DNA of 64,000 bases, taken from Clostridia bacterium (GTDB lineage: Bacteria; Bacillota; Clostridia; Oscillospirales; Acutalibacteraceae). The translations under genes were made by a program, and so were the position numbers. The notes beneath the pieces were generated by a model. That model did not search any database. It saw nothing but the letters and a program-made list of their open reading frames with translations, and was not told the origin of the DNA. Where the stretch lies: assembly GCA_024404095.1 (NCBI GenBank), contig JAKSQO010000002.1:1-64000 (forward strand), given 5' to 3'. Shown here piece by piece: positions 50,982 to 60,300 of the stretch (positions are counted from its first letter, which is position 1; each line of letters opens with the position of its first letter).

Positions 50982-52730
50982 ATGCATACAATAAAAAGAC
51001 TTTCCAAGTGCATAAGAGAATACAAAATTCAGTCAATTCTCAGTCCGCTTTTCATTGCACTTGAGGTTGTGATTGAAGTTTACATTCCGTTCCTTACCGC
51101 ACAGCTGATTGACAGCATTGAAAACGGCTGTGATATGCAGGAAATCGGAAAATACGGTATTCGTCTGATAATCATGGCAGTCCTTTCGCTCTCCTGCGGT
51201 GCTCTTGCAGGTCTGTTCTGTTCAATAGGTGCCTGCGGTTTTGCTAAAAATATCAGACATGACCTTTATTATGCGGTTCAGAACTATTCGTTTGCAAACA
51301 TTGACAAGTTCTCATCATCGAGCCTTGTTACACGACTGACAACTGACGTTACAAACGTACAGAACGCATATATGATGATAATCAGAACGGCGCTCAGAAG
51401 CCCAATGATGCTCATTTTCTCTGTTATTATGACAATACGTCTTAACGGCAGAATGGCACTCAACTTCCTGCTCATGCTTCCGTTCCTGTTTGTCGGAATT
51501 ATGGTTATTATGAGAAAGGCTATGCCTCTTTTCAAACGTATATTCAAGCGTTACGATGCAATGAATGAATCTGTTCAGGAAAATATCGCAGGTATCCGTG
51601 CGGTTAAATCGTTTGTACGTGAAAACTTTGAGCGCAAAAAGTTCAACAAGGCTTCCGACAATGTCTGTGACGATTTCACAGGAGCAGAAAAGCTTATGGC
51701 TCTCACAATGCCTCTCATTCAGAGCGCAAGCTATCTTATTATGCTTGTTGCCTGTGTTGTCGGCGCTAAGCTGATTATTACATCGGGCGGAAGCGAGCTT
51801 ACCGTCGGCGGACTTTCATCAATCCTTACCTACGGCATGCAGGTTCTTATGAGCCTTATGATGCTTTCAATGATTGTTGTTATGCTTTCAATGTCAGCGG
51901 CTGCTGCAAACCGTATTGTTGAGGTACTTGACGAGGTCAGCGACATTCAGAATCCCGAGAACCCTGTTATGAAGGTTGAAAACGGCGCAATTGATTTTGA
52001 AAATGTTGATTTTGCATATTCTCACAAGGCAAACCGTACAACGCTCAGCAATATTACCGTTCACATCAATTCGGGTGAAACAATCGGTGTTATCGGCGGT
52101 ACAGGCAGCGGAAAGTCTTCGTTCATTCAGCTGATTTCACGTCTTTACGATGTTGACAGCGGATGCGTAAAGGTCGGCGGTGTTGACGTACGTGACTACG
52201 ATATCGAAACTCTGCGTGATGCTGTTTCCGTTGTTCTTCAGAAGAATGTCCTTTTCTCGGGCACAATCAAGGATAATCTCCGCTGGGGCGACAAGAACGC
52301 AACAGATGAGGATATAGAAAGAGTATGCCGACTTGCACAGGCAGATGAATTTATCGAAACAATGCCCGATAAATACGATACATTTATTGAGCGAGGCGGT
52401 GCAAATGTTTCGGGCGGTCAGAAACAGCGTCTTTGCATTGCTCGTGCGCTTCTCAAAAAGCCGAAAATCCTTATTCTTGACGACTCAACAAGTGCGGTTG
52501 ATACAAAGACAGACGCACTTATCCGAAAGGCATTCAGGGAGGAAATCCCCGACACAACAAAGCTCATTATTGCTCAGCGTATTTCTTCCGTTAAGGATGC
52601 GGACAGAATTATTGTTATGGATAACGGAACCATTAACGGCTTTGGCACTCATGACGAGCTGATGGCAAGCAATGACATTTACCGCGAGGTATATGAATCT
52701 CAGACAGGGGCAGGTGATTTCGATGAGTAA
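50982..52730 (+). CDS. ABC exporter half, degenerate ATPase site
   Basis: The 582-residue protein has six membrane helices (residues 1-320) and a nucleotide-binding domain with GGTGSGKSS (Walker A), VSGGQKQR (signature) and LILDDSTSAVD (Walker B). The residue after Walker B, normally catalytic Glu, is Asp, as in the non-hydrolysing site of heterodimeric exporters (BmrC, TM287). It pairs with the next gene, which overlaps its stop by 8 bp. Substrate unknown, possibly drugs or peptides. Confidence 0.93.
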   Translation: MHTIKRLSKCIREYKIQSILSPLFIALEVVIEVYIPFLTAQLIDSIENGCDMQEIGKYGIRLIIMAVLSLSCGALAGLFCSIGACGFAKNIRHDLYYAVQNYSFANIDKFSSSSLVTRLTTDVTNVQNAYMMIIRTALRSPMMLIFSVIMTIRLNGRMALNFLLMLPFLFVGIMVIMRKAMPLFKRIFKRYDAMNESVQENIAGIRAVKSFVRENFERKKFNKASDNVCDDFTGAEKLMALTMPLIQSASYLIMLVACVVGAKLIITSGGSELTVGGLSSILTYGMQVLMSLMMLSMIVVMLSMSAAAANRIVEVLDEVSDIQNPENPVMKVENGAIDFENVDFAYSHKANRTTLSNITVHINSGETIGVIGGTGSGKSSFIQLISRLYDVDSGCVKVGGVDVRDYDIETLRDAVSVVLQKNVLFSGTIKDNLRWGDKNATDEDIERVCRLAQADEFIETMPDKYDTFIERGGANVSGGQKQRLCIARALLKKPKILILDDSTSAVDTKTDALIRKAFREEIPDTTKLIIAQRISSVKDADRIIVMDNGTINGFGTHDELMASNDIYREVYESQTGAGDFDE

Positions 52731-54639
52731 GAAAATACCCCCTATGGCAGGAATGAAAACAAAGGCAAAAAAGGGTACGCTGAAACGTCTGCTTAAACTC
52801 CTGTTTGCCGAATATAAATGGAAGCTTATAATTGTATTTGCCTGCATTATCGTTTCGACAGCGGCTTCGACAGCATCGAGCCTTTTCCTCAACAAATTTA
52901 TCGGCCTTATTGAAAACGGAATGGAAATCGGATGGAGCGGCGCTTCATCGGGAATTATCAGACTTATCGGATTTATGGCACTTGTCTATGCAACAGGTGT
53001 TGTTGCTTCGTTCTTCCATGCAAGAATTATGGCTGTTGTCACACAGGGCTTTTTGAACAGCACAAGAAAGAAAATGTTCAGCTGTATGGAAAAGCTCCCT
53101 ATCCGATACTTTGACACTCATCCTTACGGCGATGTAATGTCTTACTACACAAACGATATTGATACTCTTCGCCAGCTTGTTTCGCAGGCTCTGCCGTCAC
53201 TCTTTATGTCGGCATTTACACTGGTGTTCCTCGTTTCATATATGCTTTACTTAAGCGTATGGATGACGCTTGTTGTTTTCGGTTCAATCTTCCTTATGTT
53301 TATTGCGATTAAGCTTGTCGGCGGCAATTCGGCAAAGTATTTCCTCCGTCAGCAGAAAGCAATCGGTAAGACTGAGGGCTTCATAGAGGAAATGATGAGC
53401 GGTCAGAAGGTTGTCAAGGTTTTCAACCATGAGGAGCAGAGCTGCAAGGATTTTGATGAAATCAACGAACAGCTTTACAAAGAAGCTTCTAAGGCAAACA
53501 GCTTTGCTAATATGCTTATGCCGATTATGGGCAACATCGGTAACATTCTTTATGTTCTCCTTGCTTTTATCGGCGGTCTGCTTATTCTTTCACCCAATGT
53601 TCACAATCTTTCATTTTCGGGTCAGGCTCTCGGAATTGCGGTTGTTGTTCCGTTCCTTAATATGACACGTCAGTTCACAAATAACGTTACTCAGATTTCA
53701 CAGCACATCAACCATATAATTATGGCTCTTGCGGGTGCGGACAGAATTTTTGAAATGATGGATGAAACACCCGAAACTGACGAGGGCTATGTAACCCTTG
53801 TAAACGCAAAGGAAACTGAAAACGGTCTTGTCGAGTGTGAGGAGCGTACAGGCGTATGGGCATGGAAGCATCCGCACGAGGACGGTACAGTCACCTATAC
53901 CCGACTTATGGGTGATGTCCGTATGGAGCATATGGACTTCGGTTATGTTCCCGAAAAGATTGTTCTTCACGATGTTTCGCTTTACGCTGAGCCGGGACAG
54001 AAGGTTGCTTTTGTCGGTGCAACGGGCGCAGGTAAGACAACAATTACAAATCTTATCAACCGTTTCTATGATGTTGCGGACGGAAAGATTCGCTATGACG
54101 GCATCAACATCAATAAGATTAAAAAGGACGATCTTCGCCGTTCGCTCGGTATCGTTCTTCAGGATACAAATCTTTTTACAGGCACGGTTATGGAAAACAT
54201 CCGTTACGGTAAGCTTGACGCAACGGATGAGGAATGTATCAGCGCGGCAAAGCTTGCCAATGCGGACGACTTTATCACAAGACTTCCCGACGGCTACAAC
54301 ACAATGCTTACCGCAAACGGCTCGAATCTTTCACAGGGTCAGCGTCAGCTTATTGCCATTGCCCGTGCGGCAGTTGCCGACCCGCCTGTTATGATTCTTG
54401 ACGAGGCTACATCCTCGATTGATACAAGAACCGAAGCGATTGTTCAGAAGGGCATGGACGCTCTTATGAAGGACAGAACTGTTTTTGTTATTGCTCACCG
54501 GCTTTCAACAATTCAGAATTCGGATGTTATTATGGTTCTTGAAAAGGGCAGAATTATTGAACGTGGCAATCACGAAAATCTGCTCGCTGAAAAAGGAAAA
54601 TATTATCAGCTTTATACGGGCAGTATTGAGAATAAATAA
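52723..54639 (+). CDS. ABC exporter half, canonical ATPase site
   Basis: The 638-residue protein has the exporter layout plus a longer domain with an insertion (about residues 380-430, VECEERTGVWAWKHPHEDG). Walker A is GATGAGKTT, signature LSQGQRQ, Walker B VMILDEATSSID with the catalytic Glu present. The signature differs from LSGGQ, as in the partner half of heterodimers. Its start (ATG at 52723) overlaps the first gene. Together they should form an asymmetric exporter controlled by MarR. Confidence 0.93.
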   Translation: MSKKIPPMAGMKTKAKKGTLKRLLKLLFAEYKWKLIIVFACIIVSTAASTASSLFLNKFIGLIENGMEIGWSGASSGIIRLIGFMALVYATGVVASFFHARIMAVVTQGFLNSTRKKMFSCMEKLPIRYFDTHPYGDVMSYYTNDIDTLRQLVSQALPSLFMSAFTLVFLVSYMLYLSVWMTLVVFGSIFLMFIAIKLVGGNSAKYFLRQQKAIGKTEGFIEEMMSGQKVVKVFNHEEQSCKDFDEINEQLYKEASKANSFANMLMPIMGNIGNILYVLLAFIGGLLILSPNVHNLSFSGQALGIAVVVPFLNMTRQFTNNVTQISQHINHIIMALAGADRIFEMMDETPETDEGYVTLVNAKETENGLVECEERTGVWAWKHPHEDGTVTYTRLMGDVRMEHMDFGYVPEKIVLHDVSLYAEPGQKVAFVGATGAGKTTITNLINRFYDVADGKIRYDGININKIKKDDLRRSLGIVLQDTNLFTGTVMENIRYGKLDATDEECISAAKLANADDFITRLPDGYNTMLTANGSNLSQGQRQLIAIARAAVADPPVMILDEATSSIDTRTEAIVQKGMDALMKDRTVFVIAHRLSTIQNSDVIMVLEKGRIIERGNHENLLAEKGKYYQLYTGSIENK

Positions 54640-54691
54640 ACAAAAAACTGTCAATAACAAAGTATTGATATTTTGTGCGGAGTGAAGCAAA

Positions 54692-55513
54692 ATGTTCTGG
54701 TTTTATATTCTGATAAGTGCAGCTGTTGACGGCCTGCTGGTTTATACCGGCGGGCTTGTCAGCTCTGTTGTTGATTTATGGAAACCTGTGCTGATTTTCA
54801 TCGGACTTTTTGTCGGACTTATTCTGCTTCACCTTGCCGCCTTTGTGCTATACTCGCTGACGGCAAGCAAAACCGAGGAATCTAAAAATATAAATAATTC
54901 GCACAGAAAATTTATGCTTCTTTCACTCAAGCTTTTCTTTGACCTTGCCAATGTAAAAATTCACGTTGAGGGTAAGGATAAGATCCCCGATGACAGAAAA
55001 TTTCTGCTTGTAAGCAACCATATTTCTATCTATGATCCGATTGTTTCGATAATGGCTCTTGCAGATAAAAATATCGGCTTCGTTTCCAAAAAAGAGAACA
55101 TTGCCGTTCCGTTTGCAGGTCGGTATATGCTCAAATCGGGCTGTGTCGGGCTTGACAGAGAGAACGCACGCGAAGCGGTAAAGGCTATAAACTCGGCGGC
55201 GGACAATATAACCGACGGTGTGTGCGCTATGGCGATTTATCCCGAGGGTTGGGTCAACAAAACAGCTAAAGGCTTACTGCCGTTCAGAAACGGAGCTTTT
55301 AAAATTGCAAAAAAAGCAAAGGCGCCGATTGTTGTTGCGGTGATTTCAAACACACGAAAAATCAACGAAAATCTTCTCAGAAGAAGAACGCATATTTATC
55401 TCAAAATTATTGATGTAATACCGTATGAAAATATCGCTGAAATAAAGACAAATGAAATCAGCGAAAAAGTCCGTAATATAATGTTTAACGGACTTGAGGA
55501 GGAAAACAGATGA
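54692..55513 (+). CDS. 1-acyl-sn-glycerol-3-phosphate acyltransferase (PlsC-like)
   Basis: The 273-residue membrane-associated acyltransferase makes phosphatidic acid. Two N-terminal hydrophobic helices (residues 1-62) precede the catalytic domain with SNHISIYDPI (HxxxxD, about 108-117) and YPEGWVNK (EGxx acceptor motif). It overlaps the next PHP gene by ATGA. It follows the ABC genes by 52 nt and may be part of the same transcript. Confidence 0.88.
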   Translation: MFWFYILISAAVDGLLVYTGGLVSSVVDLWKPVLIFIGLFVGLILLHLAAFVLYSLTASKTEESKNINNSHRKFMLLSLKLFFDLANVKIHVEGKDKIPDDRKFLLVSNHISIYDPIVSIMALADKNIGFVSKKENIAVPFAGRYMLKSGCVGLDRENAREAVKAINSAADNITDGVCAMAIYPEGWVNKTAKGLLPFRNGAFKIAKKAKAPIVVAVISNTRKINENLLRRRTHIYLKIIDVIPYENIAEIKTNEISEKVRNIMFNGLEEENR

Positions 55514-56223
55514 AACAGACAGAAAAATTCGCGGAGGAACTGCGGAAGTTATATCCCGTAAGGCTTGAACTGCACGCACATACAAGTCCCGCAAGCACCT
55601 GTGCTCAGCTTACAACGGAAGAGGTTCTTACAACCTTCAAAAATGACGGCTATGACGGAATAGCGATTACGAATCATTTCTATTCAAGAGAGGGCTGCAC
55701 AATGAAGGAACAGGTTGACCTGTTCAGAGGCGAGCTTTACAGTGCGCTTGAAATGGGAGAAAAGCTCGGCATAAAGGTTTATGCAGGTGCGGAGCTTCGT
55801 TTTTCAAAGGTGAACGATAACGATTACCTTTTCTTCGGCTATGATTCCGATGACCTCTACTACATACGCCAGCTTCTCGAGCTTGACCTTGAAACTTTTG
55901 TAAAGAACTATAAGACCGATGATATGTTTCTTATTCAGGCTCATCCGTTCCGTGACAGGATGGAAAGAAATAATCCCGAGCTTCTTGACGGTGTCGAGGT
56001 GTTCAATATGCACCCGAACCACAATTCAAGAGTTGCCGTTGCGGCTCGCTTTGCAAATGAGCAGGGAAAGGTTATGACAATGGGCACGGACTTCCACCAC
56101 CCGAATCACGATAACCTCTGTGCAACAAGAGCGCCGTATCTTCCCGAAAACGAAAAAGAGCTTGTTAAGCTTCTTAAGTCTGATGATTTTATCTTTGAAA
56201 TAGGAAACAGAATTGTTTTGTAA
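55510..56223 (+). CDS. PHP-domain protein
   Basis: The 237-residue metallohydrolase has LELHAHTSPASTC (HxH), ITNHF, and further His/Asp ligands in IQAHPFRD, NMHPNHNS and GTDFHHPNHD. These are PHP-type metal sites. Its substrate is unknown. Its ATG overlaps the plsC-like stop (ATGA), so they are translationally coupled. Confidence 0.85.
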   Translation: MKQTEKFAEELRKLYPVRLELHAHTSPASTCAQLTTEEVLTTFKNDGYDGIAITNHFYSREGCTMKEQVDLFRGELYSALEMGEKLGIKVYAGAELRFSKVNDNDYLFFGYDSDDLYYIRQLLELDLETFVKNYKTDDMFLIQAHPFRDRMERNNPELLDGVEVFNMHPNHNSRVAVAARFANEQGKVMTMGTDFHHPNHDNLCATRAPYLPENEKELVKLLKSDDFIFEIGNRIVL

Positions 56224-56229
56224 ATATGA

Positions 56230-56264
56230 AACTTCCCCGAACTGCGTCTGCGGTTCGGGGAGTT
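56230..56264. terminator. Hairpin between convergent genes
   Basis: Stem AACT..CCCCGAAC with GTTCGGGG..AGTT in a strong GC-rich hairpin immediately after the PHP stop. T tracts are short on both strands. Confidence 0.65.
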
Positions 56265-56271
56265 CTATTTA

Positions 56272-56502
56272 TTATCGGTTCATCATAGTTGACAGTTCTG
56301 ACAATGCGCTTGTGATTTTGTCCTCAATATTTTCCTTGTCGGTTGCGCTTGTTGAAGACCTTGTTGTGGTTGTAGCTGTCGTGCTTGTTGTAGTGGTTGT
56401 TGAGGTTGTGGAAACCTCGCCGTCTTCCTTTTTACCGCAGCCTACAAAAACAAAGGCAAGAACAATTACCATTGCCGACAGAGCGATGAATATCTTTTTC
56501 AT
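56272..56502 (-). CDS. Small Thr-rich lipoprotein
   Basis: A 76-residue lipoprotein: signal peptide with FVFVGCG (lipobox, Cys about residue 19), then a Thr/Ser run (about residues 28-50) and a short helical tail. The ATG at 56502 has AAAGGAGAG 6 nt upstream; upstream in-frame codons lack it. The low-complexity middle suggests an extracellular spacer. No function can be proposed. Confidence 0.72.
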   Translation of the reverse strand: MKKIFIALSAMVIVLAFVFVGCGKKEDGEVSTTSTTTTTSTTATTTTRSSTSATDKENIEDKITSALSELSTMMNR

Positions 56503-56645
56503 AAAAACTCTCCTTTTCATTTTGTATTTATTGTTGACCGTGCGAGCGATAATATTCATACAACAAAATGAGTTTCTTGTCAAAAAAAAAACAAAATACA
56601 CACAAAACGACATTTTGACACGCAGTTATTCATATACATTTTTTC

Positions 56646-56674
56646 TTGACACAAAGGAAAAAATAACCTATAAT
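56646..56674 (+). promoter_or_regulatory. Promoter of the glycyl-tRNA synthetase gene
   Basis: TTGACA (56646-56651), exactly 17 nt, TATAAT (56669-56674), 35 nt before the ATG. Perfect consensus; no T-box is evident in the short leader. Confidence 0.85.
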
Positions 56675-56708
56675 TTATTTAATTTTATAATGAGGGAGAA
56701 TTGGTTTT

Positions 56709-58091
56709 ATGCTTTCTAATACAGAAAAAACAATGGAAAAAATTGTTGCTCTCTGCAAAAACAGAGGTTTCATTTTCGCAGGCAGTGACATTTACGGCGG
56801 ACTTGCAAATACATGGGACTACGGCCCTCTCGGTGCAAGACTCAAGAACAATGTAAAGGATACATGGCGTAAGCGTTTTATCCAGGAAAGAAAGAACAGC
56901 TACGAGGTTGACGCTGATATTCTTATGCACCCCAGAGTATGGGAGGCAAGCGGTCATGTTGCTAGCTTCTCAGACCCTCTTCTTGACTGCAAGGAGTGCA
57001 AAATGCGTCACAGAGCGGACAATCTTATTGACGATTTTGACCCTGAAGCTCATGCTGACGGAATGACAAAGGAAGAGATGTTTGAGTACATCAAGGCTCA
57101 TTCAATTCCCTGCCCGAATTGCGGCAAGCACAATTTCACAGATATCCGCGAATTCAACCTTATGTTCCAGACCTTCCGCGGTGTTACAAACAATGCAAAG
57201 AGCGTTATCTATCTCCGTCCTGAAAACGCACAGGGCGAGTATGTAAACTATCTCAATGTTCAGCGTTCAATGAGAGCTAAGCTTCCGTTCAGCATCGGAC
57301 AGATCGGTAAGGCTTTCAGAAACGAAATCACACCGGGTAACTTTACATTCAGAACAATTGAGTTCGAGCAGATGGAGTTCCAGACCTTCTGTAAGGAGGG
57401 TACAGATACAGACCTCTATGAATACTTCAAGCAGTACGGCAGAAAGTATTATGAGGACCTCGGAATTGCTCCTGAGCATCTCCGCTATCACGACCATGAA
57501 AAGCTTGCTCACTATGCTAAGGCTGCCTGTGATATCGAATTCCTCTTCCCGTTCGGCTGGGGTGAAATCAACGGTACTCACAACAGAACAAACTTCGACC
57601 TTACAAGACATCAGGAGTACAGCGGTCAGAAGCTAGAATATCTTGATCCCGAAACAAACGAGAAATTTATTCCGTTCATCATCGAGTCAACATACGGTCT
57701 TGACAGAACTGTTCTCGCACTTCTCTGTGAGGCATATGACGAGGAAGTTATTGACGCTGAAAAGAATGACACAAGAGTTGTTCTCCATCTCAGCCCCGCA
57801 ATCGCACCGTTCAAGGCTGCTGTTCTTCCGCTTTCAAAGAAGCTTTCAGGCGATGCACTCAAGGTTTATGAAATGCTTCAGAAGCAGTTTATGGTTGACT
57901 TTGACGAAACAGGTTCAATCGGTAAGCGTTATCGCCGTGAGGACGAAATCGGTACACCGTTCTGCATTACATTCGACTTCGACTCTCTCGAGGACAACTG
58001 CGTAACAGTCCGCAACAGAGATACAATGGAGCAGGAGCGTATCGCTATTGACAAACTTTGTGATTATATCGGAGAAAAAATCACATTCTAA
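56709..58091 (+). CDS. glyS: Glycyl-tRNA synthetase, single-chain form
   Basis: A 460-residue class II synthetase of the alpha2 (eukaryote/archaea-like) type, with IYGGLANTWDYGPLG (motif 1 region, near residue 30), FRTIEFEQMEFQTFC (motif 2) and EPSYGLDR-like ESTYGLDRTVLA (motif 3, about 330). This form replaces the alpha2beta2 glyQ/glyS enzyme. It is 33 nt upstream of oadA and could drive it. Confidence 0.95.
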   Translation: MLSNTEKTMEKIVALCKNRGFIFAGSDIYGGLANTWDYGPLGARLKNNVKDTWRKRFIQERKNSYEVDADILMHPRVWEASGHVASFSDPLLDCKECKMRHRADNLIDDFDPEAHADGMTKEEMFEYIKAHSIPCPNCGKHNFTDIREFNLMFQTFRGVTNNAKSVIYLRPENAQGEYVNYLNVQRSMRAKLPFSIGQIGKAFRNEITPGNFTFRTIEFEQMEFQTFCKEGTDTDLYEYFKQYGRKYYEDLGIAPEHLRYHDHEKLAHYAKAACDIEFLFPFGWGEINGTHNRTNFDLTRHQEYSGQKLEYLDPETNEKFIPFIIESTYGLDRTVLALLCEAYDEEVIDAEKNDTRVVLHLSPAIAPFKAAVLPLSKKLSGDALKVYEMLQKQFMVDFDETGSIGKRYRREDEIGTPFCITFDFDSLEDNCVTVRNRDTMEQERIAIDKLCDYIGEKITF

Positions 58092-58124
58092 TTATATAAT
58101 ATCCTCTCCGAAAGGAACTTCAGT

Positions 58125-59510
58125 ATGAAAAAAATTCAGTTTACAGAAACCGTTCTTCGTGACGCTCAGCAGTCGCTGATTGCTACAAGAATGCCGTTTG
58201 AAACATTTGAGCCGATTCTTTCCACAATGGATAAGGCAGGCTACTACTCGCTCGAATGCTGGGGCGGCGCAACATTTGATTCGTGTCTTCGTTATCTTAA
58301 CGAGGATCCGTGGGAAAGACTTCGCAAAATCCGCAAGGCCTGCCCCAACACAAAGCTTCAGATGCTTCTCAGAGGTCAGAATCTTCTTGGCTATAAGCAT
58401 TATCCCGACGACGTTGTTAAAAAGTTTGTCGAGAAAAGCGTTGAAAACGGAATTGACATAATCCGTATTTTCGATGCACTTAATGATATCCGCAACATTG
58501 AGGTTGCAGTTAAGCAGACAATCAAATCGGGCGCACACGCTTCGGGTACAATCTGCTTCACACTCAGCCCTGTTCATAATATTGAAAGCTATATCAAGCT
58601 TGCAAAAGATATGGAGTCCATGGGTGTTAAGTCAATCTGTATCAAGGATATGGCAGGTATTATGAGTCCGCAGGAGGCATATGACCTTGTAAAGGCTCTT
58701 AAGGAAAATGTCAAGCTTCCGATAGTTCTTCATACTCACTGCACAACAGGTCTCGGACTTATGACCTTGCAGAAGGCAGCGGAAGCAGGCGTCGATGTAA
58801 TTGACACCGCAATTTCCTGTATGTCGGGCGGCACATCACAGCCGGCAACGGAAACAATGAACTATGTTCTTTCACAGTACGGTTTTGAAACAGGACTTGA
58901 CACCAAGGTTCTTAAGGAAATCAATGATTTCTTCAAGCCTGTCAGAGCTGACGCTCTCAAGAGCGGACTTCTCAATCCTGTTGTTATGGCAACTGACACA
59001 GACGCTCTTACCTATCAGATTCCGGGCGGCATGCTCTCTAACCTTGTTGCTCAGCTTACAGCTCAGAAAAAGATGGATAAGTTCGAAGAGGTTCTTGCTG
59101 AGACACCGCGTGTACGTGCAGATCTCGGATATCCGCCGCTTGTAACTCCTATGAGCCAGATGGTAGGCGTTCAGGCTACATCAAATGTGCTTGCAGGTGA
59201 GCGTTACAAGAATGTTTCCAAGGAAATCCGCGCATACGTCAAGGGCGAGTACGGCACAGCACCGGGCAAGCTTAATCCCGATGTTGTTAAAAAGGTTCTC
59301 GGCGATGAAAAGCCGTTTACAGGCAGATTTGCCGACACCCTTCCCGACGGATTTGAGGAAGCAAAGAAATATCTCGGTGACAGAGCGGAAAGTGACGAAG
59401 ATGTTCTTTCTTACATTGCGTTCCCCGCACAGGCTGAGGCTTTCTTTGAAAAGCGAGAAGAAAAGAGAAGCCGTACATTCACCTATAATATAGAAAAAGT
59501 TGATGACTGA
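58125..59510 (+). CDS. oadA: Oxaloacetate/pyruvate carboxyltransferase subunit (OadA-like)
   Basis: The 461-residue protein has the carboxyltransferase TIM barrel: FTETVLRDAQQSLIATRM at the start, the metal site around LHTHCTTG, and the conserved C-terminal helical domain. It lacks the C-terminal biotin domain found in fused OadA; that carrier is separate (59908). It decarboxylates oxaloacetate (or related acids) and passes CO2 to biotin. First gene of the oadA-oadG-biotin carrier-oadB operon. Confidence 0.93.
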   Translation: MKKIQFTETVLRDAQQSLIATRMPFETFEPILSTMDKAGYYSLECWGGATFDSCLRYLNEDPWERLRKIRKACPNTKLQMLLRGQNLLGYKHYPDDVVKKFVEKSVENGIDIIRIFDALNDIRNIEVAVKQTIKSGAHASGTICFTLSPVHNIESYIKLAKDMESMGVKSICIKDMAGIMSPQEAYDLVKALKENVKLPIVLHTHCTTGLGLMTLQKAAEAGVDVIDTAISCMSGGTSQPATETMNYVLSQYGFETGLDTKVLKEINDFFKPVRADALKSGLLNPVVMATDTDALTYQIPGGMLSNLVAQLTAQKKMDKFEEVLAETPRVRADLGYPPLVTPMSQMVGVQATSNVLAGERYKNVSKEIRAYVKGEYGTAPGKLNPDVVKKVLGDEKPFTGRFADTLPDGFEEAKKYLGDRAESDEDVLSYIAFPAQAEAFFEKREEKRSRTFTYNIEKVDD

Positions 59511-59523
59511 GGAGGTAATTGAT

Positions 59524-59907
59524 ATGCAGATAACACCTCAGCTCCTCGGAATTTTTGCCGGTATTTACGGCTCAGAGGATGCGGTATCAATCTCAAAGGT
59601 GCTTCTTGTAGCCCTTGTCGGATTTATTACCGTTGTAACTCTTCTTTCTATCATTGCACTTTTTATTAAGTTTATTGCATTTGTTTTTGCCAAGGTTACA
59701 GGCAAAAAATCTGCGCCTGCACCCGCCGCAAAGCCTGCACCTGTTCAGACAGCGGGAAAAACGGCAAAGACACTCAGAAGCGAAGTTAAGCTTATTGATG
59801 TTGACGAACCCACAGCGGCAGTTATTATGGCTCTTGTCAGTCATAACAGCGGAATACCGCTTGAAAGACTTGATTTTAAGTCAATTAAACCGTTGGAGGA
59901 CAAATAA
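59524..59907 (+). CDS. Oxaloacetate decarboxylase gamma chain-like protein (OadG)
   Basis: A 127-residue protein with a single N-terminal membrane helix (residues 25-58, FITVVTLLSIIALFIKFIAFVFAKV), a Pro/Ala/Lys linker and a short conserved tail. This is the OadG/MmdD layout: it links the carboxyltransferase and the membrane pump. AGGAGG precedes the ATG at 59524. The biotin carrier gene starts directly after its stop. Confidence 0.85.
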   Translation: MQITPQLLGIFAGIYGSEDAVSISKVLLVALVGFITVVTLLSIIALFIKFIAFVFAKVTGKKSAPAPAAKPAPVQTAGKTAKTLRSEVKLIDVDEPTAAVIMALVSHNSGIPLERLDFKSIKPLEDK

Positions 59908-60285
59908 ATGAAATACATTGTTACTTTAAATAACAAAAAATATGAAGTTGAGGTCAACGAGAGCGATGCAGTTCTCACCTCTGTTTATGATGCGGCTTCT
60001 GTTGCGGCTCCTGCTGCACCCGTTGTAGCTCCCGCAGCTGCACCTCAGGCAGCACCTGCACAGGCAACTGCAAGCGGAGAAAAGGTTGTTTCTCCCATGC
60101 CGGGCACAATCCTTAAGGTGAATATCAGTCAGGGTCAGGCAGTCAAGGCAGGCGATGTCCTTCTTGTACTTGAGGCTATGAAAATGGAAAACGATATTGT
60201 GGCTCCTGCGGACGGTGTTGTAAAACAGCTCCTTGTTTCAAAGGGTTCAACAGTTGATACAGACCAGATTCTGGCAATTATATAA
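59908..60285 (+). CDS. Biotin carboxyl carrier protein
   Basis: The 125-residue protein has an N-terminal short domain, a Pro/Ala linker (about 30-55) and the biotinyl domain with EAMKMEN (biotinylated Lys at about residue 92). It shuttles CO2 between the OadA carboxyltransferase and the OadB pump. Pro/Ala linkers let the swinging arm move. It is immediately after oadG and 15 nt before oadB. Confidence 0.95.
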   Translation: MKYIVTLNNKKYEVEVNESDAVLTSVYDAASVAAPAAPVVAPAAAPQAAPAQATASGEKVVSPMPGTILKVNISQGQAVKAGDVLLVLEAMKMENDIVAPADGVVKQLLVSKGSTVDTDQILAII

Positions 60286-60300
60286 AAGGACGGTACCCAA

